DNA from: Treponema sp.
GTDB taxonomy: Bacteria > Spirochaetota > Spirochaetia > Treponematales > Treponemataceae
DNA: 64,000 nucleotides
Assembly: GCA_017449285.1 (NCBI GenBank)
Contig: JAFSJX010000003.1
Coordinates: 103,070-167,069 of the forward strand
Direction: 5' to 3'
The notes under the pieces were generated by a model. It ran no database searches. It was not told where the DNA came from and worked only from the letters and a program-made list of their open reading frames with translations. The position numbers were made by a program, and so were the translations under genes. Shown one piece after another: positions 35,107-43,995 of the stretch (the stretch's first letter is position 1; every line of letters begins with the position of its first letter).

Positions 35107-36084
35107 TTAGTCCTGTGCAATCATCTCAGTGTAGAATTCGGCGTAATCATCACGCTTATCGTTCGTAAAGGCAATTGCCGTGCGCGGATGCTGGTTTAAA
35201 AGACCCGTTACCAGGTACTGCAAATCGTACCCCCACTGAATGCCGTCTTTTTTAAGCTTCAGCATGTGTTTTTCAATAAAGGTAAGCGCAGGGAACACAT
35301 TGTACTTAGGATTACGCAAAAAGCCCAGCAGGTTTTCCATAGAGCAGTTTCCGGCTCCTCGCCCCATGCCGTTGTAGGTCGCGTCAAGCCAGTCTACTCC
35401 ATCGCCTACGGCTTCGATTGTGTTCGCAAAGGCAAGTTGCTGGTTATTATGCGCATGAACGCCCAATTTTTTGCCGTATTTGTCAGCATACTCTTTGTAC
35501 AAATGCGCGATACGCTGCATCTGCTCCGGATAAATCGAGCCAAAACTGTCTACGATATAAATCGTATCAACTGATGATTTTCCCAGCATATCGAGCGCAA
35601 CCCGCACATCCCCTTCCTGCGCGGTGGAAATAGCCATGATATTGCAGGTGACCTCGTACCCTTTTTTCTTTGCGTCCTCTATCATCTCAATCGCGCCCGC
35701 AATCTGATGCACATAGCAGGCAACTCGAATTGCATCCAGCGGAGAATTAGCACGCTCGTGAATATCTTCTTTTAAATCGCAACGGCCAACGTCAGCCATT
35801 GCCACAAGTTTCACTTTCTTTTCCGTGTTTTCGCCAATAACTTTTAAAATATCGTCATCATCAGAAAACTTCCACTTGCCGAATTTTTCAGGGTCGAACA
35901 TCTTTTTAGAGGCTTTGTAGCCTACTTCCATATAATCTACGCCCGCATCAATATTCGTCTGATACAAATCCTTTACGAATTCGTCCGTAAAATAAAAATT
36001 ATTGCACAAACCGCCATCGCGCATAGTCGCATCCATCACACGAATGGAATCGCGGTAGCCAAGTAATGATGAAATCTCTTTCAT
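35107..36084 (-). CDS. HMGL-family aldolase (4-hydroxy-2-oxovalerate aldolase-like)
   Basis: 325-residue DRE-TIM metallolyase-type barrel. The catalytic/metal motif is VMDATMRDGG, near the N terminus, and the metal-binding HAHNNQQLAFAN sits two thirds along; GMGRGAGNCSMENLLG closes the active site. The family includes HMG-CoA lyase, isopropylmalate synthase and 4-hydroxy-2-oxovalerate aldolase; this member is of the stand-alone 'aldolase catalytic domain' type whose substrate is not established. A GGAG ribosome site lies six bases before the ATG. Co-transcribed with the downstream lipoprotein. Confidence 0.85.
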   Translation of the reverse strand: MKEISSLLGYRDSIRVMDATMRDGGLCNNFYFTDEFVKDLYQTNIDAGVDYMEVGYKASKKMFDPEKFGKWKFSDDDDILKVIGENTEKKVKLVAMADVGRCDLKEDIHERANSPLDAIRVACYVHQIAGAIEMIEDAKKKGYEVTCNIMAISTAQEGDVRVALDMLGKSSVDTIYIVDSFGSIYPEQMQRIAHLYKEYADKYGKKLGVHAHNNQQLAFANTIEAVGDGVDWLDATYNGMGRGAGNCSMENLLGFLRNPKYNVFPALTFIEKHMLKLKKDGIQWGYDLQYLVTGLLNQHPRTAIAFTNDKRDDYAEFYTEMIAQD

Positions 36085-36146
36085 GTTCGTCTCCGTTTCT
36101 TAATCTGTAATGAACAGTCTACAGTATTTTTAAATTTTTGGGAAGA

Positions 36147-36245
36147 TATGGGCGCATCCCTCACTCCGTTCGGGTCGGGCTTTCCGCCCTTCGCTCACGC
36201 TCATACCGCCATGCGGTACTTCGGGGCTCCAATCCCTTGCGCTTG
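36147..36245. repeat. Dispersed REP-like palindromic element
   Basis: GGGCGCATCCCTCACTCCG at the left and CTCCAATCCCTTGCGCTTG at the right flank several short inverted repeats (CCGCCATGCGG at 36207-36217, GGGCTTTCCGCCC at 36177-36189). The right end is shared with the thiN 3' element. It fills most of the gap between the aldolase promoter side and the FemAB-like gene and extends to its stop codon. Confidence 0.55.
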
Positions 36246-36246
36246 C

Positions 36247-37299
36247 CTACCGGCCACGCAATTTTTTTTGCACGCGCTTAAACCAGAATGCCCGCACTTT
36301 TTCCGCAAGAATATACAGCGCATACAACGGACTAAGCGGTATGTCAAAACTTCCTGGCCTATGAATGTCTGAGCCACCCCACCCCGTCTTGAACAGATAC
36401 AGTCCGTGCATCGGATGATTTGGGGCATCCGTGGGCGGAATGCCATAAAAATCGTAGACCTTGCAGCCAAACTGTTTTGCGTCCTGAATTGCCGTCCACT
36501 GCACCAGATAGTTCGGCATCAGATTCCGCTTATTGTTGCTGGAACAGCCATACAGGTACACCGCCTCTTCTCCGCCGAACAACGTAATGATTGCCGCAAG
36601 GTCTTCTCCCTCGTGGCTTGCGATGTACAGCGTAATTTCCGTTTCTCCCGCGCTTCCTACACCACGTTCCAGCAAATCTTTGTAATACGACAGCGGATGA
36701 ATACCGATGCCGTCGCGACTAGCAGTTGTCTTATAAAGCGCGTAGAACGAATCCAAGTCTTTTTCAAAATCAGGGCTGTCCGCTTTAATGGCGCGAACGA
36801 TAACGCCATGCTTTTGGGCATACCGCACGTTGTACCGCCACTTGCTCTTCATATTCGCAAGAATGCCTTCTGTTGACTGCACAAGGTCAAGCAGAACGCT
36901 ATCGGGCGGCTGTATGTCTACGCGAGACTTTTTTATGTTTACATGGGCGACAACCGCCATATCAGAAACAGAGGAATTATAGGCATCTCGCTCGGCTACC
37001 GTAGCGAAATCAAGCGGCAAATCATAACGGACGCAAAGCGTTCTCTTAGGAAGAAGAAATTTCAGTTCCTCAGTAAAATAATCTAACTGCTTGATGTAGG
37101 CAATATCTTTTCCCGCCTTCGGTGTAGGAATTCGTGTGTCGGGAACAGGAGCAAACGGAATGTATGCCAGCGATACGTGCAAAAATCCCAGACGGAATGT
37201 GCGTACCAAAACAGAGACATTGTTATGTGTGATATGAGTCCAGCCATGGGCGCATTTAAATTGCGCCCAAAACGTTGACTGCTGAAAATGCTTTGCCAT
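36247..37299 (-). CDS. FemAB/FemX-like peptidyltransferase family protein
   Basis: 350 residues with the double-GNAT architecture of Fem proteins, which use aminoacyl-tRNA to add residues to the peptidoglycan stem peptide. Recognisable parts are FQQSTFWAQFKCAHGW at the start, MKSKWRYNVRYAQKHGV (the family's K-R-N motif) in the middle, and LVQWTAIQDAKQFGCKVYDFYGIPP followed by GLYLFKTGWGG near the end. No membrane segment. Its ATG overlaps the metG stop by one base, so it is translated from the metG transcript; link to the wall is inferred from family. The C terminus ends inside the REP-like element region. Confidence 0.85.
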   Translation of the reverse strand: MAKHFQQSTFWAQFKCAHGWTHITHNNVSVLVRTFRLGFLHVSLAYIPFAPVPDTRIPTPKAGKDIAYIKQLDYFTEELKFLLPKRTLCVRYDLPLDFATVAERDAYNSSVSDMAVVAHVNIKKSRVDIQPPDSVLLDLVQSTEGILANMKSKWRYNVRYAQKHGVIVRAIKADSPDFEKDLDSFYALYKTTASRDGIGIHPLSYYKDLLERGVGSAGETEITLYIASHEGEDLAAIITLFGGEEAVYLYGCSSNNKRNLMPNYLVQWTAIQDAKQFGCKVYDFYGIPPTDAPNHPMHGLYLFKTGWGGSDIHRPGSFDIPLSPLYALYILAEKVRAFWFKRVQKKLRGR

Positions 37300-39638
37300 C
37301 AGCCGATTTCACCGTTCAAGGCTTTCTCCGTCTTAATTTCGCGTCCGTCCGCGAGCAGTTTTTTGCCCGCAATCTGCACAAAACCGTCTTTTGCCTCAAT
37401 CGCCACAGAGAAGAATTCATCGCCAGAGATTTCAGTCTTTTTGACCGCGTTCACATCCGCGCCTTCTAGCACGACCTTTGTTCCGGGATCAGCCCAGGGA
37501 GCGTCCAGCACCTCAACGCACTCTTTTCCGTCAGCGTCTTTGTAATCGCCCGCAAGCAGCATACCGTAACTTTCCACGCCGCGCATCTTACGGGGGGCAA
37601 GGTTTGCCGCAATAATTACGTGCTTACCTAAAAGCTCCGCTTCGGTAAGATATTTGCGCAATCCGGACTGAATCGTGCGCGGTTTTCCGCTTCCATCGTC
37701 CAGCGTCTCAATGTACAGTTTGTCGCCATCGGGATTAGGCTTGATGTCGGTAATTTTTGCCACGCGCAGCTCAATGTTTGCATTAAAAAACGCAATCTGC
37801 TCGTCAGGCGTAAGTGCGGGCTTTTCTTCTTTCGGCTCTTCCTTTTTTGGCTGCTTCTTTGCGTTTTTGTCGCCGCCCTTGTTTGCTTTTGCGTCCTGTT
37901 TTTCGTCTGATTTTCCCGCAAATTTTGCCTTGAACGCTTCCGCAGTCTTGTTGTCAAGCGGCGTAAAGTAGACGGCGGTTGGCTGAATCGTGTCCAGACC
38001 CTCCATCTTTCCCAAATCGCTCCAGCGGAGGCTTCCCGGTTTAGCCTCCGTGCCGTAGTGCGCGTCATAAATCGTGTGACCAAGATAGCCCGCCACCACC
38101 TGCGCGTACTGCGGAAGATACGGCTGCATCATAATCATCAGGTCTTTTATGATATAGACAAGGTTGTACAGCACATTGTCAGAAACAGCCTTGTCGGTCT
38201 TGAACGTCTTCCACGGCTCGGCGGCTTGGAATGCTTTGTTGCACAAATCAGAAATCGCGAACATCTCGTGGAATGCATCTTTGAGTTCCGCCCACTCCAG
38301 ATGCTCGGTCGCCTTTTTCTCATGCTCCAAGACTTGCGCCCACAGAGCCTCGTCTTTTTTGCCCGCGGGAATCTTTCCGCCATAGTTCTTGTTGATGAAC
38401 AAAAGCGTACGATTTACCAAGTTCCCAAGGTTTCCGATGAGTTCCTTATTGTATTTTTCCTGAAAATCTTTCCATGTAAACTGATAGTCCTGATTTTCCG
38501 GGCGGTTGTAATAGATGTAGAATCGCCATGCGTCCGCAGGAATGCCGCTTTCTTTTGCGTCAGAGCCGAACACGCCCACGCCCTTGCTCTTTGAGAATTT
38601 GCCGTCCTCGTAGTTCAAAAATTCCGTTGAACTCATGTGATAGAGTTTGGTATAGTCTTTTCCCGTTCCGATTTCGCTGCACGGGAATACGACCGTATGG
38701 AACGGAATGTTGTCCTTTCCAATAAACTGGAACAATTTCAGCTCGCCATCTGATTTTTGCTCGCTTTCGGACGGAAGCCACCAGTATTTCCAGTCGAATG
38801 TGGGCTTACCCGCCGCTTTCATCTCATCTGCCAGTTGCTTGGTGATTGACATATAGCCAATCGGCGCGTTGAACCACACGTAGAACACTTTGTTTTCGTA
38901 GCCTTTTTTGGGAACGGGAATGCCCCACTTCAAATCACGGGTAATCGCGCGCTCGTTCAAACCGTCACGAATCCATGCCTTTGTCATCTGAATGGCATTT
39001 GCCGCCCACTTGCCTTCTACACTCGCCTTTTCCATCCACGCTTCCAGTTTTGACGCGATTGACGGTAAATCAATGTACAGATGGGTCGTTTCGCGCACTT
39101 CGGGCGTTGAGCCACAGGTATGGCATCTTGGCTTTAAAAGTTGCGTTGGGTCAAGCAATGTGCCGCAGGAATCGCATTGGTCACCACGCGCATCGGGGGC
39201 ATGACATTTGGGACACTCGCCGTCCACATAGCGGTCTGCCAAAAACATCTTGCACTTGGGACAGAACAACTGCGTGGTAGTATGCTCCTTGATAAAGCCA
39301 TTTTTATCGAGGTCGTTAAAGATTGACTGCGTTATTTCAGTACATTCTTCGTTTGAAGTGCGACCAAATTTGTCAAACGCAATGTCAAACCACTCGTAGA
39401 TTTCCTTGTGGATATTGTAGTAGTAATCGCACAGTTCGCGCGGAGATTTTTTTTCTTCCAGTGCCTTGGTCTCTGTCGCCGTGCCATATTCATCCGTGCC
39501 GCACACATACATCGTCTCGTAGCCACGGCTGCGGCAGAACCGCGCGAACACGTCTGCGCTGAGCATCTGGATAAGGTTTCCCAGATGAGGAATATTATTT
39601 ACATAGGGTAATGCTGAGGTAATAAGTCTTCTATTCAT
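37299..39638 (-). CDS. metG: Methionyl-tRNA synthetase with C-terminal tRNA-binding domain
   Basis: Charges initiator and elongator tRNA-Met. The HIGH-like motif is IPHLGNLIQ near residue 18, and the KMSKS-like loop is GKFSKSKGVG near residue 350. The zinc knuckles are CPKCKMFLADRY, CPKCHAPDARGDQCDSC and PRCHTCG. A charged Lys-rich linker (about residues 585-620) leads to the Trbp111/EMAP-type tRNA-binding domain (VAKITDIKPNPDGDKLYIET, IIAANLAPRKMRGVESYGML). 779 residues, a long form. No Shine-Dalgarno is found; a promoter lies directly before the ATG. FemAB-like gene follows. Confidence 0.96.
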   Translation of the reverse strand: MNRRLITSALPYVNNIPHLGNLIQMLSADVFARFCRSRGYETMYVCGTDEYGTATETKALEEKKSPRELCDYYYNIHKEIYEWFDIAFDKFGRTSNEECTEITQSIFNDLDKNGFIKEHTTTQLFCPKCKMFLADRYVDGECPKCHAPDARGDQCDSCGTLLDPTQLLKPRCHTCGSTPEVRETTHLYIDLPSIASKLEAWMEKASVEGKWAANAIQMTKAWIRDGLNERAITRDLKWGIPVPKKGYENKVFYVWFNAPIGYMSITKQLADEMKAAGKPTFDWKYWWLPSESEQKSDGELKLFQFIGKDNIPFHTVVFPCSEIGTGKDYTKLYHMSSTEFLNYEDGKFSKSKGVGVFGSDAKESGIPADAWRFYIYYNRPENQDYQFTWKDFQEKYNKELIGNLGNLVNRTLLFINKNYGGKIPAGKKDEALWAQVLEHEKKATEHLEWAELKDAFHEMFAISDLCNKAFQAAEPWKTFKTDKAVSDNVLYNLVYIIKDLMIMMQPYLPQYAQVVAGYLGHTIYDAHYGTEAKPGSLRWSDLGKMEGLDTIQPTAVYFTPLDNKTAEAFKAKFAGKSDEKQDAKANKGGDKNAKKQPKKEEPKEEKPALTPDEQIAFFNANIELRVAKITDIKPNPDGDKLYIETLDDGSGKPRTIQSGLRKYLTEAELLGKHVIIAANLAPRKMRGVESYGMLLAGDYKDADGKECVEVLDAPWADPGTKVVLEGADVNAVKKTEISGDEFFSVAIEAKDGFVQIAGKKLLADGREIKTEKALNGEIG

Positions 39639-39646
39639 AAGATTAT

Positions 39647-39675
39647 ATTATAGAGAAAAACGCGCGGTTAGGCAA
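39647..39675 (-). promoter_or_regulatory. metG promoter, predicted leaderless
   Basis: TTGCCT (39670-39675, read on the minus strand), 17-base spacer and perfect TATAAT (39647-39652), then eight bases to the ATG at 39638. A second TATAAT overlaps downstream (39642-39647). No ribosome-binding site. Confidence 0.7.
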
Positions 39676-39710
39676 TCGGCTACTTTCTTTTTGAATTTGT
39701 TAAGTAGGTT

Positions 39711-40037
39711 TTATCTACACAGCAGTTTTTTGATTGTTTCCGATACCGTGCGCATTACGCACCTCTCCACTACCCTCTGCAATTCCTTTCGCATGGTATC
39801 TTCCAGCGCAATGTCTTCCGCGCACGGCAGGAGCAGGCTTACCGCATCAACGCCAAAAGCCTCGCATATTTTCTGCAACGTTACATCGCTTGCCCACATA
39901 CGGCGAATCTCAATGCTGTTTATGGTATGCTCGGAGACATCTGCCAACTCCGCAAGTTGAAATTGACTGAGATTGCGTTCCTTGCGAAGTCGCTTGAGAT
40001 TGCGAGAAAGACGGAATTTGAGGGTATCGTTTTTCAT
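39711..40037 (-). CDS. XRE-family transcriptional regulator
   Basis: 108 residues. The Cro/CI helix-turn-helix spans about residues 10-65 (LRKERNLSQFQLAELADVSEH with recognition helix TINSIEIRRM), followed by TLQKICEAFGVDAVSLLLP and a helical C terminus. A TATGAT lies six bases before the ATG without ribosome site. It is downstream of, and on the same strand as, the surface-glycan operon, so it may be its last gene or separate. Target unknown. Confidence 0.88.
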   Translation of the reverse strand: MKNDTLKFRLSRNLKRLRKERNLSQFQLAELADVSEHTINSIEIRRMWASDVTLQKICEAFGVDAVSLLLPCAEDIALEDTMRKELQRVVERCVMRTVSETIKKLLCR

Positions 40038-40072
40038 ATAACTATCATAAGGATTCAGCCTGTATTATTCCT

Positions 40073-40618
40073 TTAGTGTTTTTCTTGTCTTTGTGATAAG
40101 AAAATTTGCCACAAATTTTCAATATCGTTTGTATCTGCACGAATCAGTTTTCGTTTTTCGATGAACTCTTCAAACGATTTTATGCGTCTTGCAGGTACCC
40201 CCCCCCATACACCTGACAAGTTAATATCTTTTGTAACGATAGAGCCAGCCGCAATTATCACGTCATCGCAGATTTTTACGTTCGGCATAATCAGAGTATT
40301 TGCGCCTATCATTACATTGTTGCCGATTTGGATGGGGGCGCGATATGGTATATACTTCTGTTCTTCGCCACGACAGTTAAGCACATAATGGATAATGTCA
40401 TGGGTAATGAATGTACACCCGCTGGCAATTTTCACATTGTTTCCGATTGCGATAAGTTCCGTGTCATCAGGCAGTTTACGTGGTTGGAAGAACAAATCTT
40501 TACCGACGTGATGAAACAGTTTTTTATGTCGATAGAGCCATTTTGTCCGTGCGCCGCTTGTAGGAAGCAAGGCAAAAATTACTTTACGGTACAATTTTAT
40601 AATATAGCAAAAAGTCAT
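40073..40618 (-). CDS. Hexapeptide-repeat (LbH) O-acyltransferase of the glycan locus
   Basis: 181 residues of left-handed beta-helix type: imperfect hexapeptides such as IGNNVKIASGCTFITHD and IGNNVMIGANTLIMPNVKI, a catalytic His in THDIIHY, and the closing GVPARRIKSFEEF. Related enzymes acetylate sugars or serine; genomic context says a polysaccharide. The gene carries a run of nine G in the coding strand (40198-40206 in plus coordinates) that encodes WGGV; slippage of one base would truncate the C-terminal coil. The ATG has GAGGAG upstream and overlaps the GT4 stop by four bases. Confidence 0.87.
   Translation of the reverse strand: MTFCYIIKLYRKVIFALLPTSGARTKWLYRHKKLFHHVGKDLFFQPRKLPDDTELIAIGNNVKIASGCTFITHDIIHYVLNCRGEEQKYIPYRAPIQIGNNVMIGANTLIMPNVKICDDVIIAAGSIVTKDINLSGVWGGVPARRIKSFEEFIEKRKLIRADTNDIENLWQIFLSQRQEKH
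40198..40206. repeat. Nine-base poly-C/G tract inside acyltransferase gene
   Basis: C9 on the plus strand, G9 on the coding strand, located about residues 138-141 of 181. With nine G the frame is intact (V-W-G-G-V-P-A), giving the normal family motif. G-tracts of this length vary in length in Treponema pallidum. Confidence 0.85.
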
Positions 40619-41703
40619 CGTAACAACTCCTCGTATACATTTTCTATATTTTCCATCAGTTTTTCTTCTGAAAACTGCTCAACATTCTTCGGCACGATTT
40701 TTTTGTTTTGTAATTCAGTTATTTTAGTTTGCAAATCGGATTTTTCATCTTCAAAATCAAAAAGATATTCCGTTGCTTGCGTTTGCTCTAAAATCTTTTC
40801 AAAACTCTCTATCTTATTCGCTAAAATGGGTCGGTTAGATAACAAGCATTCCACAAGTGTTGCACCGAAACCTTCGTGCAAGGACGGCATCAAAATAAAA
40901 TTGCAGCTACTAATTTGCATTCGAATATCCTCGTCAGAAAGAATTCCCAAAAAGGAAATCCGTTTTTCCATATCGTGATTTATAATATATGTTTTCAGAT
41001 TACTCATATATTCATTATCTTCGCATTTTCCGGCAATAGAGAAATGCCAATCAACCGTGAGCCGTGAAAGTTTTTTTAAAGCTTCTAGAATTCCTTTGTT
41101 TGAAGAAATGCGCCCCCAATAGAAAAAATAATAGCCCATCATTTGACTTGCAGGAAGTTCCGCGTATTTTTTTAAATTCATGCCGGGTAAAATAAGCCCA
41201 AGATTTTTTATGCCATAACTCTCTGCAATGCGCTTGTCTTGTTCACTTACACAAATGATACGGTCATAGTATCTAGCATTTTTAGCTACGAATTCCTTAA
41301 AATAAACTCGTTTCAAAAATGAGTGATTTTTTGTGTGAAACAACCAGCCATGAGAAGAGCAGATTAATTTGTACCCGATTTTTCTTTTCTGCTTGGCTAA
41401 AAATCTGAACAAGAATTTGCAATCGTTTACATGAACAATGTCAGCGTTCGTCAATTCTTGCTTTATTCTTGCAAAATCGCTTTTGTGCTTCAAAAAGAAA
41501 ACGCCGCCAACCGATTTTGCTGGAATACGCATAGTTTTTATGCTGCCGTCATATTCTTCGGTAAACCGAGATATTTCTTCATCTGCGGTAATAACTGTAA
41601 CAAAGTTTCCTTTCGCTACAAAATAATCCGCGAGTTTTTTGATGTACAATTCCACCCCGCCGATGTGAGGAAGATAGATTTTTGTTGTATAAATTATATG
41701 CAT
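40615..41703 (-). CDS. Glycosyltransferase family 4
   Basis: 362-residue GT-B retaining transferase. The N-terminal YLPHIGGVELYIKKLADYF loop binds the acceptor side, ICSSHGWLFHTKN lies in the middle, and the C-terminal donor domain has MPSLHEGFGATLVECLLSNRPILA, the E-x7-E family signature. Soluble, probably membrane associated at the cytoplasmic face, adding a sugar to the lipid-linked repeat unit. AGGAG precedes the ATG; overlaps the acyltransferase start by four bases. Confidence 0.92.
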   Translation of the reverse strand: MHIIYTTKIYLPHIGGVELYIKKLADYFVAKGNFVTVITADEEISRFTEEYDGSIKTMRIPAKSVGGVFFLKHKSDFARIKQELTNADIVHVNDCKFLFRFLAKQKRKIGYKLICSSHGWLFHTKNHSFLKRVYFKEFVAKNARYYDRIICVSEQDKRIAESYGIKNLGLILPGMNLKKYAELPASQMMGYYFFYWGRISSNKGILEALKKLSRLTVDWHFSIAGKCEDNEYMSNLKTYIINHDMEKRISFLGILSDEDIRMQISSCNFILMPSLHEGFGATLVECLLSNRPILANKIESFEKILEQTQATEYLFDFEDEKSDLQTKITELQNKKIVPKNVEQFSEEKLMENIENVYEELLR

Positions 41704-41722
41704 GGATATTGCTCCTAATTTT

Positions 41723-42553
41723 CTAAACTTTGTAAGTGAGAAAGAAAACTAATTCTTTTACTCTGAAATTTACAACTAAGTAAGCACTTTTTAGCATTTT
41801 AAATAATCCATAGTTTTTGCTATGATTCTTCATAAAAATTTTCTGGCTTCGTAGACGAAAATATTTAGTCTTTGAATTTTTACCAGATGATGCATTTATT
41901 TTATGCTGGTAATAAGCATTTGGAACTTTTATAAAACGGTAGCCAAGAGTTTTCAGCAAGAATGAGTATTCTACATCCTCAAAATAAAGAAAGTAATTCT
42001 CATCCCATAAAGGAAAATCAGCACACCACTTTAAAAATACAGAAGCACCGCAAATATATGGTTCATAATTCTTCTTATTATTTTCAGAATACATTCCTGT
42101 AGTTAAGTTGATATAATTCAATCCGTCATTCACAAATTCATTGTTAAAATTGCGCATTTCGCAATAAAGGACTTCTCTTTCTTTAGGCAGATGATTTTTT
42201 ATTGCAGACAGTAATTCTGAAGAAACTTTAGTATCATTGTTTAAAAACCAGATATAAGTTTCATTATCAAGTAAGTTATGTTCTTTTAAATACTTTATTC
42301 CAAGATTATTTCCCGATGCGAAACCACTATTCCGACTGTTTGCAACAAAGATAACCTTTTCTCTGCTATTGCGAATAAGATAATCTTGGATTTTGTTTTT
42401 ATCAGGTTTTATAGAAGCGTTATCAACCAAAACGACACGATAACCGATATCAAACAAATTCTTAAATGCTTCTTCCAAGTTATCAATGCAACAACAAGTA
42501 TCTTCAGAACCATTGTAATTAATTATAACAATATAGATTTTTTTCATATTCAT
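41723..42553 (-). CDS. Glycosyltransferase family 2, rhamnosyltransferase-like
   Basis: 276-residue GT-A transferase. It begins KKIYIVIINYNGSEDTCCCI; the nucleotide-sugar site includes VLVDNAS and NSGFASGNNLGI, and the metal-binding DxD-like motif is WFLNNDTKV. The later YFLYFEDVEYSFLLKTLGYR resembles the WbbL-like rhamnosyltransferase branch. AT-rich codons, unlike the genes outside the locus. GGAG ribosome site before the ATG; 19 bases upstream of the GT4 gene. Confidence 0.9.
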   Translation of the reverse strand: MNMKKIYIVIINYNGSEDTCCCIDNLEEAFKNLFDIGYRVVLVDNASIKPDKNKIQDYLIRNSREKVIFVANSRNSGFASGNNLGIKYLKEHNLLDNETYIWFLNNDTKVSSELLSAIKNHLPKEREVLYCEMRNFNNEFVNDGLNYINLTTGMYSENNKKNYEPYICGASVFLKWCADFPLWDENYFLYFEDVEYSFLLKTLGYRFIKVPNAYYQHKINASSGKNSKTKYFRLRSQKIFMKNHSKNYGLFKMLKSAYLVVNFRVKELVFFLTYKV

Positions 42554-42560
42554 ACATCTC

Positions 42561-43973
42561 CTACCAAGTTAGTTTCTGTCTGTGATTATCTAAACAATGG
42601 AAAAAAATCAAAATCATAAGCGTAAAAACAGATGATTTAAAAACATCCAAAATGCCACTAACTATGTATGATTCGTTTAAAAACAAGCAAAGCTTATAGA
42701 AAAAACTATAATACAATAAGTTTACAAACAGATACTCTCGATTTTCTCTCCATAATTCATAAGCAAATCGCATTCCCATGCCAAAAATAAAAGAACACAG
42801 AAATCCCCAAAAACCGAAATTTAAATAAAACTCATTCATAATTCCGGCCGTTATAAAAACAGGATTTTTTGAATCGGTAAACTTAAAATTTACACCAAAC
42901 CATTTTCCAATATTTGTTAACGGACGATTAGGGTATAAAGCAGTTGGTATGAGTGATATAAAAATATGAGGAAAAACAGTTGTTCCATTCTGATACGGAA
43001 CTTTTTTAGGCATCCAGTCAATCATTCGAAGACTTTGTTCCAATCTTGAAAACCTTCCGATTGTATACGCCAGTACAAAGCCGATAGTTTTTGAATCATA
43101 AGAAACCTCTTTTAAGGATGAAGCAAATGCCGAAATTTTATGAAAAATATCACGAGAATTTGTCGTGGAAAAAAGAGCTTGAGTTCGATACACAATTGAA
43201 AAAGGTACGATAAACAACAAAAAGCAGAACGCTATTATGCAAAACTTTACTGGTACTCTCTTTTTTATTAAAACATATAAATAAGGAACAATAAACAAAC
43301 TTAAGATTGTTCCACCTCTTGAACCTGAAAGCATTTTCAATCCAGTCATCACAACAATGACAATCAATTCTTCTTTCCAATATTTTTGCTTATTATTCTT
43401 TAATAAGTTAAAAAAACAATCAAAGTATATTATTGCTTGAACAGAATCTCTTAAGAACAGCAATACATCTAATACAAAATTTGAACGCTCCAATACGGCA
43501 GAATGAGTCGTCTTATATCCTAATAAATTCAATAACAATGTAACAAACAAACAGAATAAACATGACAGTAAAATTAAAACTCTTGATGGGTAATATTTGA
43601 AAAAAGTCAATTTTGTTTTTTTCACTTTTGGAATAAATAAAACATAACCTCCAAACAAACAAATAAAACATAAAACAATATACACGGCAGATTTATTGAA
43701 AATTGTCATTGAATAATCAAAAAACTGTGCCATATATAAATAATTTCCGAAAAAAGAGAAATAAGTCATGATGAGTGCAATTATATGAGGGCGTATCGAT
43801 TGTAATTTATTTGAAGATATCAAATATGCAAAAAAAGGAATCAACCCAACTGCAAAAAAAATATATAAATTAAATGAAATATTAATGAACGAGAAAAAAA
43901 ATCCTACTAAAACAAGAACTAAAAGATAAGATAATGCGAAAAAACCTTTTGCAAACCTTTCATTCATAATCAT
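42561..43973 (-). CDS. Wzy-like oligosaccharide repeat-unit polymerase
   Basis: Roughly 470 residues with about 11-12 membrane segments and a large periplasmic loop toward the C-terminal third (WMPKKVPYQNGTTVFPH, SLIPTALYPNRPLTNIG), as in O-antigen polymerases that join undecaprenyl-linked repeat units. Polymerases share little sequence, so the call rests on topology and on being between glycosyltransferases and the flippase. I place the start at ATG 43973, where GTGAG gives a plausible ribosome site; the open frame continues up to a TTG at 44006. This is the most AT-rich gene of the locus, suggesting horizontal acquisition. Confidence 0.8.
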   Translation of the reverse strand: MIMNERFAKGFFALSYLLVLVLVGFFFSFINISFNLYIFFAVGLIPFFAYLISSNKLQSIRPHIIALIMTYFSFFGNYLYMAQFFDYSMTIFNKSAVYIVLCFICLFGGYVLFIPKVKKTKLTFFKYYPSRVLILLSCLFCLFVTLLLNLLGYKTTHSAVLERSNFVLDVLLFLRDSVQAIIYFDCFFNLLKNNKQKYWKEELIVIVVMTGLKMLSGSRGGTILSLFIVPYLYVLIKKRVPVKFCIIAFCFLLFIVPFSIVYRTQALFSTTNSRDIFHKISAFASSLKEVSYDSKTIGFVLAYTIGRFSRLEQSLRMIDWMPKKVPYQNGTTVFPHIFISLIPTALYPNRPLTNIGKWFGVNFKFTDSKNPVFITAGIMNEFYLNFGFWGFLCSFIFGMGMRFAYELWRENREYLFVNLLYYSFFYKLCLFLNESYIVSGILDVFKSSVFTLMILIFFHCLDNHRQKLTW

Positions 43974-43995
43974 CTCACTTATTCGACTAATATAT

